A stretch of 64,000 bases of DNA. Origin: Myxococcota bacterium. GTDB taxonomy: Bacteria; Myxococcota; B64-G9. The stretch spans positions 204,751 through 268,750 of the forward strand of contig JAKLGA010000012.1 in the NCBI GenBank assembly GCA_022710975.1, written 5' to 3'. The position numbers were made by a program, and so were the translations under genes. Positions 10,820-22,369 of the stretch are shown piece by piece. Numbering within the stretch: position 1 is the stretch's first letter; every line of letters begins with the position of its first letter. The notes beneath the pieces are model-generated. The model worked only from the letters and a program-made list of their open reading frames with translations, searched no databases and was not told where the DNA came from.

Positions 10820-10848
10820 TTGTGCCACCTGGGGCAGGGTGCTAGACT
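10820..10848 (+). promoter_or_regulatory. Putative promoter of secA
   Basis: TTGTGC (10820-10825), 17 bases, TAGACT (10843-10848). AAGGAGG and the GTG start follow. Confidence 0.4.
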
Positions 10849-10880
10849 GCGCCACCGATCGGAAGGAGGTCGGACCGGCC

Positions 10881-13625
<2,745 letters not shown>

Positions 13626-13661
13626 CCCTGCCTCGACCGAACCCCAAGAAACTTCTCGATG

Positions 13662-13762
13662 CCTACGGAACCCACGAACGGCATCCACCGTAGGCGGAGT
13701 GGTCCTCCGCCGGCGAGGGCGCCTTGGCAGTTTGCCCTCAGGCGCCCTCGACGGAGGAGGAC
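13662..13762 (+). other. Two consecutive hairpins between secA and rpsB
   Basis: The first is a perfect 7-base inverted repeat, CCTACGG (13662-13668) with CCGTAGG (13688-13694). The second is a 22-base imperfect stem, arms 13702-13723 and 13741-13762 with a 17-base loop; the outer 7 and inner 10 pairs are perfect. There is no U-run, so it is not a standard intrinsic terminator. It could be a 3' UTR structure of secA, a small RNA or a palindromic repeat element. Confidence 0.6.
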
Positions 13763-13834
13763 CCCGAAGCGAGGGCAGTGCGTGGGCAGACCGGACGTAG
13801 ATTCTCTGGTGGCGTTGCGGTTTCCAAGTTTTCC

Positions 13835-13863
13835 TTGCCAAATCAGGGACCCTGTGTTAGCAA
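13835..13863 (+). promoter_or_regulatory. Putative promoter of the rpsB operon
   Basis: TTGCCA (13835-13840), 17 bases, TAGCAA (13858-13863) in a locally AT-richer stretch. Confidence 0.45.
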
Positions 13864-13869
13864 TCCCGC

Positions 13870-14020
13870 TCCGTGGTGCCCCCGGGCGCCCAGGAGTTGA
13901 GCGATTCCGGGGAGTTGAATTACGCACACCGGCCGGACCCGCCCCGGGTGCTCCGCGCGCCGCGCGGGGTTGGGCGGGACGATCCCCGGCCGGTGGAGGC
14001 ACAACCCGAAGGAGACGGTC
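13870..14020 (+). other. Long 5' leader of rpsB
   Basis: About 150 bases between the predicted transcript start and the rpsB ATG, GC-rich, with no open frame I would support. rpsB leaders often bind S2 for autoregulation; I could not match a known leader motif by eye. Confidence 0.3.
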
Positions 14021-14884
14021 ATGGGCGTGATCTCGATGAAGGCGATGCTGGAAGCGGGCGTGCACTTCGGCCACCAGACGAGCCGCTGGAACCCGAAGAT
14101 GAAGCCGTTCATCTTCGGCGCGCGCAACGGCATCCACGTGATCGACCTGCAGAAGACCTCCCGGCTGTTCGACGAGGCCTTCGAGGCCATCCGGGACACC
14201 GTGGCGCACGGCGAGCGGGTGCTGTTCGTGGGCACCAAGAAGCAGGCGCAGAACGTGGTGGCCGAGGAGGCCAAGCGCAGCAACATGTTCTGGGTCAACA
14301 ACCGCTGGCTGGGCGGCACGCTCACCAACTTCCGCACCGTGCGCCAGAGCATCGAGCGGCTCAAGACCCTGGAGAAGATGGAGCAGGACGGCTCCATGGA
14401 GAAGCTGACCAAGAAGGAAGTGCTCCGGCTGCGGCGCGAGGCGGCCAAGCTCGAGCGCAACCTGCCCGGCCTGAAGGAGATGCAGAAGCTGCCCGGCATC
14501 ATCTTCGTGGTCGACCCCAAGAAGGAGCACATCGCGGTGTGCGAGGCCCGCCGGCTGAAGATCCCCGTGGTGGGCCTGACCGACACCAACTGCGATCCGG
14601 ACGACGTGGACTACGTCATCCCGGGCAACGACGACGCCATCCGTTCCATCAAGCTGTTCACCACCCGCGTGGCGGACGCCTGCGTCGAGGGCGAGCAGGT
14701 GCTGCAGGAGAACCTGACCTCCCGCCCCCAGACCAAGGCCCCCGAGAAGACCGAGCGGCCGCGTGAGCGGGTGCAGGCCGAGCAGCGCCCGGGCGGCCCG
14801 AAGGTCGAGGTGGTGGGCAAGCGCCGTGAGGGCGAGGCCGAGGGCGGCGCCCCCGAGGGCGGCGCGGACCAGGGCAGCGCCTGA
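14021..14884 (+). CDS. rpsB: 30S ribosomal protein S2
   Basis: This 287-residue protein begins with the family hallmark [15 protein letters not shown] and continues with [33 protein letters not shown] and the NCDPD-x2[13 protein letters not shown] segment. It binds the 30S head/body junction. The last 50 or so residues are a charged Glu/Arg/Gly-rich tail beyond the usual end of S2. AAGGAG lies 6 bases before the ATG. It leads the conserved run rpsB-tsf-pyrH-frr. Confidence 0.97.
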   Translation: MGVISMKAMLEAGVHFGHQTSRWNPKMKPFIFGARNGIHVIDLQKTSRLFDEAFEAIRDTVAHGERVLFVGTKKQAQNVVAEEAKRSNMFWVNNRWLGGTLTNFRTVRQSIERLKTLEKMEQDGSMEKLTKKEVLRLRREAAKLERNLPGLKEMQKLPGIIFVVDPKKEHIAVCEARRLKIPVVGLTDTNCDPDDVDYVIPGNDDAIRSIKLFTTRVADACVEGEQVLQENLTSRPQTKAPEKTERPRERVQAEQRPGGPKVEVVGKRREGEAEGGAPEGGADQGSA

Positions 14885-14929
14885 CGGGCGCGGGACGGCC
14901 CAGGGCGACACAACAGAGAGGGTGAGCAC

Positions 14930-15850
14930 ATGGCGATCACGGCACAGCTGGTGAACGAGCTCCGCCAGAAGACCGGCGTGGGCATGATGGACTGCAAGCG
15001 GGCCCTGACCGAGACCGGCGGCGACCTGGACAAGGCCGTCACCTGGCTGCGGGAGAAGGGCATCGCCTCGGCCGGCAAGCGCGCGGCCAAGGTCGCGACC
15101 GAGGGCCGGGTGGAGGTGGCCACCCTCGACCACGGGCGCGTGGGCCTGATGGTGGACGTGAACTGCGAGACGGACTTCGTGGCCCGCTCCCCCGACTTCC
15201 TGGCCTTCTGCAAGCTGGCGGCCGACAAGGTGGCCCAGGCGCCCAAGCTCGACGGCCTGGCGGACCAGCTCGAGGAGGCCCGCAAGGCCGTGGTGGCCAA
15301 GGTCGGCGAGAACGTGGTGCTGCGGCGCTTCGAACGCTTCAGCCTGCCGGCCGGCGTGGCCGGGCGGGTCGAGATCTACCTGCACCTGGGCGGCAAGATC
15401 GGCGCCATGGTCGAGCTGCACGCCGAGTCCGCCGCCGTGGGCGAGAACCCCGCCTTCGTGGAGCTGTGCCACGACGTGGCCATGCAGGTGGCCGCCTCCG
15501 CCCCCACCTACCTCGATCGCAGCCAGGTGCCCGAGGACATGATCAAGGCCGAGAAGGACATCTACCTCAAGCAGGGCCTCGAGGAAGGCAAGCCCCAGGC
15601 CGTGGTGGAGAAGATGGTCATCGGGCGCGTCAACAAGTGGTTCAAGGACGTCTGCCTGGTCGATCAGCTCTTCATCAAGGAGCAGAAGCAGTCGATCAGC
15701 GACGTGATCAAGGACGTCAGCGCCAAGGCCGGTGGCGCGATCAGCGTCAAGCGCTTCGCGCGCTTCCAGCTCGGCGAGGGCATCGAGAAGAAGAAGACCG
15801 ACCTGGCGGCCGAGGTCGCGGCCCAGATCGCGGCGACCGGGCAGAAGTAA
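14930..15850 (+). CDS. tsf: Elongation factor Ts
   Basis: Guanine-nucleotide exchange factor for EF-Tu, 306 residues. The N-terminal UBA-like domain has VNELRQKTGVGMMDCKRAL, and the core contains the TDFVAR motif (NCETDFVARSPDF) whose Asp/Phe contact EF-Tu. Two core subdomains and the coiled-coil region are present. It follows rpsB by 45 bases with GAGGGTGAG before the ATG, the usual order. Confidence 0.97.
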   Translation: MAITAQLVNELRQKTGVGMMDCKRALTETGGDLDKAVTWLREKGIASAGKRAAKVATEGRVEVATLDHGRVGLMVDVNCETDFVARSPDFLAFCKLAADKVAQAPKLDGLADQLEEARKAVVAKVGENVVLRRFERFSLPAGVAGRVEIYLHLGGKIGAMVELHAESAAVGENPAFVELCHDVAMQVAASAPTYLDRSQVPEDMIKAEKDIYLKQGLEEGKPQAVVEKMVIGRVNKWFKDVCLVDQLFIKEQKQSISDVIKDVSAKAGGAISVKRFARFQLGEGIEKKKTDLAAEVAAQIAATGQK

Positions 15851-15871
15851 GGGCCGCCGCCGGAGCCGAGC

Positions 15872-16606
15872 GTGGGAGCCAAGTTCAAGCGGGTGCTGCT
15901 CAAGCTGTCGGGCGAGGCGCTGCGGGGCGAGCCGCCGTCCACGGAGGCCACCCTGCAGCCGGCCGTCCTGCAGTCCATCGCCGCCGAGCTCAAGGAGATC
16001 CACGAGCTGGGTGTGGAGCTGGCGGTGGTGGTGGGCGGCGGCAACATGGTCCGCGGGCTCCGCGCGGCCGAGGCCGGCATCGATCGCACCACCGGCGACT
16101 ACATGGGCATGCTGGCGACGCTCATCAACTGCCTGGCCCTGCAGGAGGTGCTCGAGCGCACCGGGCTGGTCACGCGGGTCATGTCCGCCCTGGGGGCGCA
16201 GGAGGTGGCCGAGCCCTACATCCGCCGGCGCGGCATCCGCCACCTGGAGAAGGGCCGCGTGGTGCTGCTGGCGGCCGGGACCGGCAACCCCTACTTCACC
16301 ACCGACACGGCGGCGGCGCTCCGGGCCATCGAGCTCAAGTGCCAGGTGGTGATGAAGGCCACCCGTGTGGACGGGGTGTACGACGCCGATCCGCTCAAGG
16401 ATCCCAACGCCCGTCTGTTCAAGCGCCTGACGTACGTGGACGTGCTGAAACGGGATCTCAAGGTCATGGACACCACCGCGGTGTCCCTGTGCATGGACAA
16501 CCAAATCCCGCTGCTGGTGTTCAAGCTCATGCAGGCGGGCAACATGCGCCGGGCCGTGATGGGGGAGGACGTAGGAACCCTGGTCGGCAACCTGCCGGCC
16601 GGCTGA
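15872..16606 (+). CDS. pyrH: UMP kinase
   Basis: Bacterial UMP kinase of the amino-acid-kinase family, 244 residues. It phosphorylates UMP to UDP and is a hexamer regulated by GTP and UTP. It has KRVLLKLSGEAL at the N-terminus, VVVGGGNMVRG, the DYMGMLAT region, and FTTDTAAALRA followed by KATRVDGVYDADP. The GTG start lies 21 bases after the tsf stop, with GGAG 8 bases upstream. Confidence 0.96.
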   Translation: MGAKFKRVLLKLSGEALRGEPPSTEATLQPAVLQSIAAELKEIHELGVELAVVVGGGNMVRGLRAAEAGIDRTTGDYMGMLATLINCLALQEVLERTGLVTRVMSALGAQEVAEPYIRRRGIRHLEKGRVVLLAAGTGNPYFTTDTAAALRAIELKCQVVMKATRVDGVYDADPLKDPNARLFKRLTYVDVLKRDLKVMDTTAVSLCMDNQIPLLVFKLMQAGNMRRAVMGEDVGTLVGNLPAG

Positions 16607-16634
16607 GGCCCGCCCGCGCTCGGGGAGGTGACCC

Positions 16635-17192
16635 GTGGTCGAAGACGTGGTCCAGGATCTGAAGGAAAACACCGGCAAGGCCCTCGACTCGCTGAAGAAG
16701 GATCTCTCCCGGGTGCGCACCGGCCGGGCCAACATGGCCGTGCTGGAGCCCGTGCGGGTGGACTACTACGGCACCAAGGCGCCGCTCAACCAGGTGGCCG
16801 CCATCAGCGTGCCGGACGCCCGGCTGATCGTCATCAAGCCCTGGGAGAAGTCGATGGTGCAGGCCATCGAGAAGGCCATCCACGTGGCCGAGATCGGGCT
16901 CACCCCGCAGAGCGACGGCGAGGTGGTGCGGCTGCCCATCCCGCCGCTGACCGAGGAGCGGCGCAAGGACCTGGTCAAGCAGGTGCGCAAGATGGCCGAG
17001 GAGGCCCGCGTGCGCGACCGCAACCACCGCCGCGACGCCAACGAGATGCTCAAGGACCTCGAGAAGGACGGGGACATCTCCGAGGACGACCGCAAGAAGG
17101 GCCTCGAGCGCGTGCAGAAGGAGACCGACGAGGCCATCAAGGCCATCGACGCGGTGGTGGCCGCCAAAGAGAAAGAGATCATGGAGGTCTGA
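16635..17192 (+). CDS. frr: Ribosome recycling factor
   Basis: RRF releases 70S post-termination complexes together with EF-G. The 185 residues match the standard length. Diagnostic parts are LSRVRTGRANMAVLEPVRVDYYG, LNQVA, VIKPWEKSMVQAIEKAI, and the long helical C-terminus with RDRNHRRDANEMLK. GTG start with GGGGAGGTG upstream, 28 bases after pyrH. Confidence 0.97.
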   Translation: MVEDVVQDLKENTGKALDSLKKDLSRVRTGRANMAVLEPVRVDYYGTKAPLNQVAAISVPDARLIVIKPWEKSMVQAIEKAIHVAEIGLTPQSDGEVVRLPIPPLTEERRKDLVKQVRKMAEEARVRDRNHRRDANEMLKDLEKDGDISEDDRKKGLERVQKETDEAIKAIDAVVAAKEKEIMEV

Positions 17193-17308
17193 GCACCTCC
17201 GCTCCCTCCTCGCTCCCATGACCTGGACCCGCCTCGATCGCCTGACCGGCTTCGCGCCGGGTCTCCTGGCGGCCGGCGCCGCGCCGGCCGCCGGGGAGGG
17301 TTGAGCCG

Positions 17309-18082
17309 ATGGCCCGCCGCAGCCGCCCGCGCGTGGATCTCGCCCGCCTGCCCGCCCACGTCGGGGTGATCATGGACGGCAACGGCCGCTGGGCCAAGGC
17401 GCGCGGCCGCGAGCGCACCTACGGCCACCGGGTCGGGGCCAGGGCCGTGCGCCGGGTGGTGCGCGCCTGCCGGCGGATGGGCGTCCAGACCCTGACGCTG
17501 TTCGCCTTCTCGGCCCAGAACTGGGGCCGGCCCGAGGATGAGGTGCGTCTGCTGATGGAGCTCCTGTACGAGTTCATCGTCCAGGAGTGGCGCGAGATCA
17601 TGGACCGCGACATCCGCGTGGTGCACCTGGGCGAGCTCAGGCGGGTGCCGGCCGAGGTGCGCGACAAGCTGCGCGCGCTGGTGCAGGCCTCGCGCCACAA
17701 CCGCTCGATGACGCTCGCGCTGGCGCTGTCCTACGGCGGCCGGGAGGAGATCGTGCGGGCCGCGCGGCGCCTGGCCGGGCGCGCCGCCCTGGGCCGGCTG
17801 CGGGCCCAGGCCGTGGACGAGGCGTGCGTGGGCGCCGCCATGTACACCCGCGGCCTGCCCGACCTGGACCTGCTCATCCGCACCGGCGGCGAGCGGCGCA
17901 TCTCGAACTTCCTGCTGTGGCAGAGCGCCTACGCGGAGCTCTTCTTCACCGACGTGCTGTGGCCCGACTTCAAGGTGGCCGATCTGCGCGCGGCCATCGC
18001 CGACTTCCAGGAGCGGCGCCGCCGCTTCGGCCTGACCGACGAGCAGCTGGACGCGCGGCGCGCGGGGAGGGCCTGGTCATGA
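17309..18082 (+). CDS. uppS: Isoprenyl transferase (undecaprenyl diphosphate synthase)
   Basis: This cis-prenyltransferase makes the C55 lipid carrier for peptidoglycan and LPS, 257 residues. It shows VGVIMDGNGRWAK with the catalytic Asp near residue 22, HRVGA, FAFSAQNWGRP and the C-terminal RTGGERRISNFLLWQSAYAE. A GC-rich perfect 10-base-pair hairpin lies upstream at 17268-17292. Its TGA overlaps the cdsA ATG (ATGA), indicating translational coupling. Confidence 0.95.
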   Translation: MARRSRPRVDLARLPAHVGVIMDGNGRWAKARGRERTYGHRVGARAVRRVVRACRRMGVQTLTLFAFSAQNWGRPEDEVRLLMELLYEFIVQEWREIMDRDIRVVHLGELRRVPAEVRDKLRALVQASRHNRSMTLALALSYGGREEIVRAARRLAGRAALGRLRAQAVDEACVGAAMYTRGLPDLDLLIRTGGERRISNFLLWQSAYAELFFTDVLWPDFKVADLRAAIADFQERRRRFGLTDEQLDARRAGRAWS

Positions 18083-18954
18083 GCCAAGCGGCGCCCGAGA
18101 AGCGGGGTCTGAGCAACCTCACGCAGCGCGTGCTGACCGCCCTGGTGGTGGCCCCGGCGGTGATCGCGCTGCTGTGGTTGGGCGGCTGGTGGTGGACGGG
18201 CTTCGTGCTGCTGGCCTCCCTGCTGGCCATGCACGAGTGGCTGGGCATGAGCACCAGCGCGCGCGCCGACGGCGGCCCCCCGGACCGGCTGCACCCCGTG
18301 CCCCGCGTCGCGGCCACCCTGCTCGGGGTGGGGCTGTGCTTCGCCTCCACCCAGGCCTGGTTCGGCGCCCACGCCGCCCTGCTGCTCACGGGCGGCATGC
18401 TGCTGGTGCTCGTCTGCCACCTGCTCTTCCCCGGGCCGATGCCCGGCTCCTTCGCGCGCGTGGCGCTGGCCCTGGTGGGCGTGCTGTATTGCGGGCTGCT
18501 CCCGGCCAGCCTGCTGCAGCTCCGCGCGCTGGCGCACGGCTTCGAGCTGGTGCTGCTGTGCATGCTGCTGGCCTTCCTGTCGGACACCTTCGCCTACTTC
18601 TCCGGGCGCTTCCTGGGGCGCCACAAGCTCTACCCCGCGGTCAGCCCCGGCAAGACCTGGGAGGGCGCCATGGGCGGCCTGCTGGGCGCGCTGGCCACCA
18701 GCCTGGTGGCCAGCCTGACCTTCCTGCCCGCGCTGCCCTGGCAGCACGCGCTGGCGCTGGCGCTGCCGGCCGGGGTGCTGGCCCAGCTGGGCGACCTGGT
18801 CGAGTCCATGCTCAAGCGCAGCGTGGGGGTCAAGGACTCCGGGCGCCTGTTCCCCGGCCACGGCGGCATGCTCGACCGCATCGACGCGTTGCTGTTCGCC
18901 GCGCCGGCCATGCTGGCCTACCTGGTGCTGGTGCTCGGCTGGGGGGCCGCGTGA
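18079..18954 (+). CDS. cdsA: Phosphatidate cytidylyltransferase
   Basis: This integral membrane enzyme of 291 residues makes CDP-diacylglycerol, the precursor of bacterial phospholipids. It has about seven hydrophobic segments. The CDS signature is near the C-terminus, SVGVKDSGRLFPGHGGMLDRID, and SPGKTWEGAMGG lies before it. The start overlaps the uppS stop and the end overlaps the dxr start (GTGA), so translation of uppS-cdsA-dxr is coupled. Confidence 0.95.
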   Translation: MSQAAPEKRGLSNLTQRVLTALVVAPAVIALLWLGGWWWTGFVLLASLLAMHEWLGMSTSARADGGPPDRLHPVPRVAATLLGVGLCFASTQAWFGAHAALLLTGGMLLVLVCHLLFPGPMPGSFARVALALVGVLYCGLLPASLLQLRALAHGFELVLLCMLLAFLSDTFAYFSGRFLGRHKLYPAVSPGKTWEGAMGGLLGALATSLVASLTFLPALPWQHALALALPAGVLAQLGDLVESMLKRSVGVKDSGRLFPGHGGMLDRIDALLFAAPAMLAYLVLVLGWGAA

Positions 18955-20141
18955 GCCCGCCGGTGGGCGTGGCCGTGCTTGGCTCGACCGGCTCGATCGG
19001 CCGGCAGGCCCTGGACGTGGTGCGCGCCTACCCCGAGCGCTTCCGCGCCGTGGCCCTGGTGGCCGGCGCGGGTGATGGGCGCCTGCTGGAGCAGGTCCGC
19101 GAGCACCGCCCGGCGGTCTTCGGCCTGGCCGATCCCGGGGCCAGCGCGTGCCTGCGGGCGCGGCTCGGGCCCGAGGAGCTGCCCGGGCTGCTGCCGCCCG
19201 GCGAGGACTGCGCGTCGATCGCGGCCGCCCTGCCCGAGGTGGAGCTGGTCGTGGCCGCGGTGGTGGGACGGGCCGGCCTGCCCGGGGTGCTGGCCGCGGC
19301 GCGGGCCGGCAAGCGCCTGGCGCTGGCCAACAAGGAAGCGCTGGTGATGAGCGGCGAGCTGGTGATGGGCGAGGCCCGCCGCACGGGCGCCCTGGTGGTC
19401 CCGGTCGACAGCGAGCACGCCGCGCTCGCCCAGCTGCTCGAGGGGCTGCCCCGGGAGCAGCTCCACAAGCTCACCCTGACCGCCTCGGGCGGTCCCTTCC
19501 TGCGGCTGACGCCCGCGGAGCTCGCGCGCGTTGCGGCCGAGGACGCGCTGGCCCACCCCACCTGGAGCATGGGCGCCAAGATCTCGGTCGACAGCGCCAG
19601 CATGATGAACAAGGGCTTCGAGGTGCTGGAGGCCCACTGGCTGTTCGAGCTGCCGCTCGAGCGCATCGAGGTGCTGGTGCACCCGGAGAGCCTGGTGCAC
19701 GGGCTCCTGCAGCTCAAGGACGGCGCCTGGCTGGCCCACCTGTGCCAGCCCGACATGCGCCAGCCCATCGCCTGGGCCATGGCCCGGCCCGCGCGCCTGG
19801 CGCTCGGGGAGCGGCTGCCGGGCTTCGCGCCCCTCGACCTGGCCGCGGCCGGGCGGCTCACCTTCGAGCCGCTCGACGACCGCCGCTTCCCGGCCGTGGG
19901 GCTGTGCCGCGCGGCCCAGGCCTCCGGGGGCGGCGCGCCCGCGGCCCTGTCGGTGGCCGACGAGGTGGCGGTGCAGGCCTTCCTGGCCGGGCGCATCCCC
20001 TTCCCGCGCATCGCCGAGGTGCTGGCCGAGGTGCTGCTCCGCTTCCAGACCCGGCCGCTCGGCTCGCTGGAGGACGTCCTGGCCGCGGGGGAGGAGGGCG
20101 CCCGCCTGGCGCGCGAGGCCCTCGCGGGGAGCCCGGCGTGA
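18951..20141 (+). CDS. dxr: 1-deoxy-D-xylulose 5-phosphate reductoisomerase
   Basis: Second enzyme of the non-mevalonate isoprenoid pathway, 396 residues, NADPH-dependent. The NADPH loop is LGSTGSIGRQALDV, and LALANKEALV precedes the metal site VDSEHAAL. The substrate flap TASGGPF, HPTWSMGAKISVDSASMMNKG and HPESLVHG are all present. GTG start in a GTGA overlap with cdsA; the final GTGA overlaps the next gene. Supplying isoprenoid precursors fits its place beside uppS. Confidence 0.96.
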   Translation: MSPPVGVAVLGSTGSIGRQALDVVRAYPERFRAVALVAGAGDGRLLEQVREHRPAVFGLADPGASACLRARLGPEELPGLLPPGEDCASIAAALPEVELVVAAVVGRAGLPGVLAAARAGKRLALANKEALVMSGELVMGEARRTGALVVPVDSEHAALAQLLEGLPREQLHKLTLTASGGPFLRLTPAELARVAAEDALAHPTWSMGAKISVDSASMMNKGFEVLEAHWLFELPLERIEVLVHPESLVHGLLQLKDGAWLAHLCQPDMRQPIAWAMARPARLALGERLPGFAPLDLAAAGRLTFEPLDDRRFPAVGLCRAAQASGGGAPAALSVADEVAVQAFLAGRIPFPRIAEVLAEVLLRFQTRPLGSLEDVLAAGEEGARLAREALAGSPA

Positions 20142-20770
20142 ACCGCGCGCTGACCGGGTTGTTCCTGGCCCTGGGGCTCGGCCTGCTGGTCGCGGCCGTG
20201 GCGACCCGGCTGGGCGAGGATCCGGGCGCCGAGGCGCCGTCCGGGCTCGCGCTGCTCGAGCCGGAGCCGGCCGAAGGCGCTCTGCCGGCGCTCCGCCTGG
20301 CGCGGGCCGGCGGCGGAGAGCTGGCCCTGGAGGAGCTGCGCGGCCGCTGGCTGCTGCTCAACTTCTGGGCCACCTGGTGCGAGCCCTGCCTGCAGGAGCT
20401 GCCCCACCTGGCGGTGCTGGCCGGCGCCCTCGCGGACCTGCCGGTCCGCCTGGTGCTCGTCAGCGTGGACGAGCGCTGGGAGGAGGTGAGCGGGCTGGCG
20501 GCCGAGCTCGAGCGGGCCGCGGGCATGGATCCGCAGGGCGGGCGCGCGATGCAGGTGGCCGCCGGGTTGCTCCAGGGCAAGCTCCCGGCCGTCCTGCTGC
20601 TGCACGATCCCGAGGAGCGCGCCTCGCACGCGCTCGGCACCTTCAAGTACCCCGAGACCTGGCTGGTGGATCCCCAGGGCCGGCTGCGCCTGCGCTTCGT
20701 GGGCGCCAAGGCCTGGGGCGCGCAGGAGGCGATCGCCTACCTGCGCGCCGAGCTCGGCGGGCCGCGCTGA
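20138..20770 (+). CDS. TlpA/ResA-like membrane-anchored thioredoxin
   Basis: This 210-residue protein has one N-terminal hydrophobic segment (about 3-24) and a periplasmic thioredoxin fold. The redox motif is WCEPC in NFWATWCEPCLQELP (about residue 83), and the cis-proline region is KYPETWLVDPQG. It probably reduces or isomerises disulfides in exported proteins or cytochrome apoproteins. The GTG start overlaps the dxr stop (GTGA), so it ends the coupled chain from uppS. Confidence 0.85.
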   Translation: MNRALTGLFLALGLGLLVAAVATRLGEDPGAEAPSGLALLEPEPAEGALPALRLARAGGGELALEELRGRWLLLNFWATWCEPCLQELPHLAVLAGALADLPVRLVLVSVDERWEEVSGLAAELERAAGMDPQGGRAMQVAAGLLQGKLPAVLLLHDPEERASHALGTFKYPETWLVDPQGRLRLRFVGAKAWGAQEAIAYLRAELGGPR

Positions 20771-20797
20771 CGGCCCGCCCCGGTTTCTTGCTACAAT
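20768..20797 (+). promoter_or_regulatory. Putative promoter of the MYXO-CTERM-like protein gene
   Basis: A good -10, TACAAT (20792-20797), with a weak TGACGG (20768-20773) 18 bases upstream. The surrounding TTTCTTGCTACAATCGG is AT-rich for this genome. Confidence 0.45.
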
Positions 20798-20830
20798 CGG
20801 GTCGACGCTCCGACCGCAGGGAGGTGTCCG

Positions 20831-22369
20831 ATGCGGCGCGGTCTGCCCTGGCTGCTCGGGTCGCTGCTGGCCCCGGCCGTCGTCCTGGGCGCGGAGGTGC
20901 AGGTGTTCGACGATCCGCTGGACCTGTCCACCGCGGGGGTCCAGGAGGGCGGCACCTTCCTGCCCGAGGGCGGCTGGCAGGCCGAGGCCGGCGGGGTGCG
21001 CATCACCTACGACCTGGGTGACGCCTACGCCGAGGGGCGCTTCGAGGTGGACGTGCGCAACTTCCTGCCGTGCGTCCAGCCCAACAACGACAAGTGCCAC
21101 ATCCTGAGCATGTGGCAGACGGAGAACCAGTACCGCGACGCCTCCTACAACGCCGGCGAGGCGCACTGGATCTTCCGCACCGGCATCGGCTACTTCGGGC
21201 CGCCCTGCCACTACAAGCTGCTCAGCCACGGCGAGGAGGTGGCCGGCGGCTACGAGGCCCGCATCGACCAGGACTTCCCCTGGGACGCGGGCGCGACCTA
21301 CCACTACACGGTGACCTGGACCCGGGACGGCCGCATCACGCTGCGCAAGCGCCACCCCGGCGGCGAGGACACGCTCTACGACACCACCCACCCGGCGCCG
21401 CTGCGGTTGCGCTACCTGCTGCTCGGGCGCGACCGGGAGGGGAAGCCCAACTACGGCGAGCAGCCGGGCGCGGTCTACTCGAACCTCCAGCTATGGGTGG
21501 AGGACACCTCGGGCTCGGGCAGCCAGCCGGACGGCGGCGTCGAGGACGGCGGCCAGGACGGGGGCGGCGGGGACTCGGACGTCCAGGTGCTGCGGCTGGA
21601 GCCGCTGGACGACACCTTCGCCCACCCGCTGGAGCCAGCCCTGCCCCACGGGGACCTGGACAACCTCCAGGTGGGCGGGGACGGCTCCGGCGGCGAGGGG
21701 CGCACCCTCTACCTCAAGTTCGACCTGGGCGGGCTGGCCGGCCGGGTGCGGGCCGCCCGCATCCACGCGCGCGCTTCGAACGCGGGCGGGGGCGGTGGAG
21801 CTCACGCGGTGGCGGCCAACGACTGGCTGGAGGAGACCCTGACCTGGGAGAACCGGCCCGGCCCGGAGGCCGCCGCGCTCGAGCAGCTCGGCCGGGTGGA
21901 GATCGACGGCTGGTACTCCTGGGACGTGACCGCAGGCCTGACGCCTGGCGGGCTGCGCTCGTTCGCCATCACCTCGCTCGACGGGGACGGCTCCGCCTTC
22001 GGCAGCAAGGAGCACGCCGACACCGCCTGGCGGCCCTACCTGGAGGTGGTGCTCGAGCCGGGCTCGGTGGAGGACGGCGGGCAGGACGCCGGTGAGGATG
22101 CCGGTGAGGACGCTGGTGAGGATGCCGGTGAGGACGCTGGTGAGGATGCCGGTGAGGATGCAGCCGCGGATGCTGGCGAGGATGCCGGGGAAGATGCCGG
22201 GGAAGATGCCGGAAACGATCCAGGCGGAGATGCAGGCGGAGACGCCGGGGCCGATCAGGACGACATCGGCGGGGGCTGCGACTGCGGCGCGGGCGCCCCG
22301 GGCGCGGGCGGTCTGCTCGCGCTCCTGGCGTTCGGCCTGGCCGTCCGCCGGAGCGGGAGGGCGCCGTGA
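20831..22369 (+). CDS. Secreted surface protein with DNRLRE-like domain and MYXO-CTERM-like tail
   Basis: This 512-residue protein opens with a signal peptide (about 1-21). Residues 22 to about 230 form a beta-rich, jelly-roll-like domain with paired Cys (CVQPNNDKC, GPPCH). A Gly/Asp linker follows, then a DNRLRE-type beta domain (about 250-415: RTLYLKFDLGG, NDWLEETLTWENRP, YSWDVTAGL). A run of EDAG tetrapeptides (about 418-475) precedes a C-terminal GGGCDCGAGAP, a hydrophobic stretch and RR, the pattern of Myxococcota surface sorting signals. Function unknown; likely an exported matrix or glycan-associated protein. Confidence 0.8.
   Translation: MRRGLPWLLGSLLAPAVVLGAEVQVFDDPLDLSTAGVQEGGTFLPEGGWQAEAGGVRITYDLGDAYAEGRFEVDVRNFLPCVQPNNDKCHILSMWQTENQYRDASYNAGEAHWIFRTGIGYFGPPCHYKLLSHGEEVAGGYEARIDQDFPWDAGATYHYTVTWTRDGRITLRKRHPGGEDTLYDTTHPAPLRLRYLLLGRDREGKPNYGEQPGAVYSNLQLWVEDTSGSGSQPDGGVEDGGQDGGGGDSDVQVLRLEPLDDTFAHPLEPALPHGDLDNLQVGGDGSGGEGRTLYLKFDLGGLAGRVRAARIHARASNAGGGGGAHAVAANDWLEETLTWENRPGPEAAALEQLGRVEIDGWYSWDVTAGLTPGGLRSFAITSLDGDGSAFGSKEHADTAWRPYLEVVLEPGSVEDGGQDAGEDAGEDAGEDAGEDAGEDAGEDAAADAGEDAGEDAGEDAGNDPGGDAGGDAGADQDDIGGGCDCGAGAPGAGGLLALLAFGLAVRRSGRAP
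22082..22255 (+). repeat. Imperfect 12-base tandem repeat encoding EDAG units
   Basis: About fourteen 12-base units of the form GAGGATGCCGGT, with T/C third-position differences and a few decayed copies (EDAA, ADAG, NDPG). In the protein this is a flexible acidic linker before the sorting tail. Confidence 0.85.

Noticed and set aside
13626..14020. Search for tRNA or other known structured RNA in the largest gap
   Set aside because: No cloverleaf, TTCRA loop or CCA end could be recognised; only the two hairpins stand out.
17218..17304. 28-codon ORF between frr and uppS, with a GC-rich 10-base-pair hairpin at 17268-17292
   Set aside because: No ribosome site and low-complexity product. The hairpin has no U-run; it could affect uppS expression but nothing supports a gene.
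22082..22255. Regular short repeats that might suggest a CRISPR array
   Set aside because: Units are 12 bases, without spacers, and in frame inside a coding sequence.
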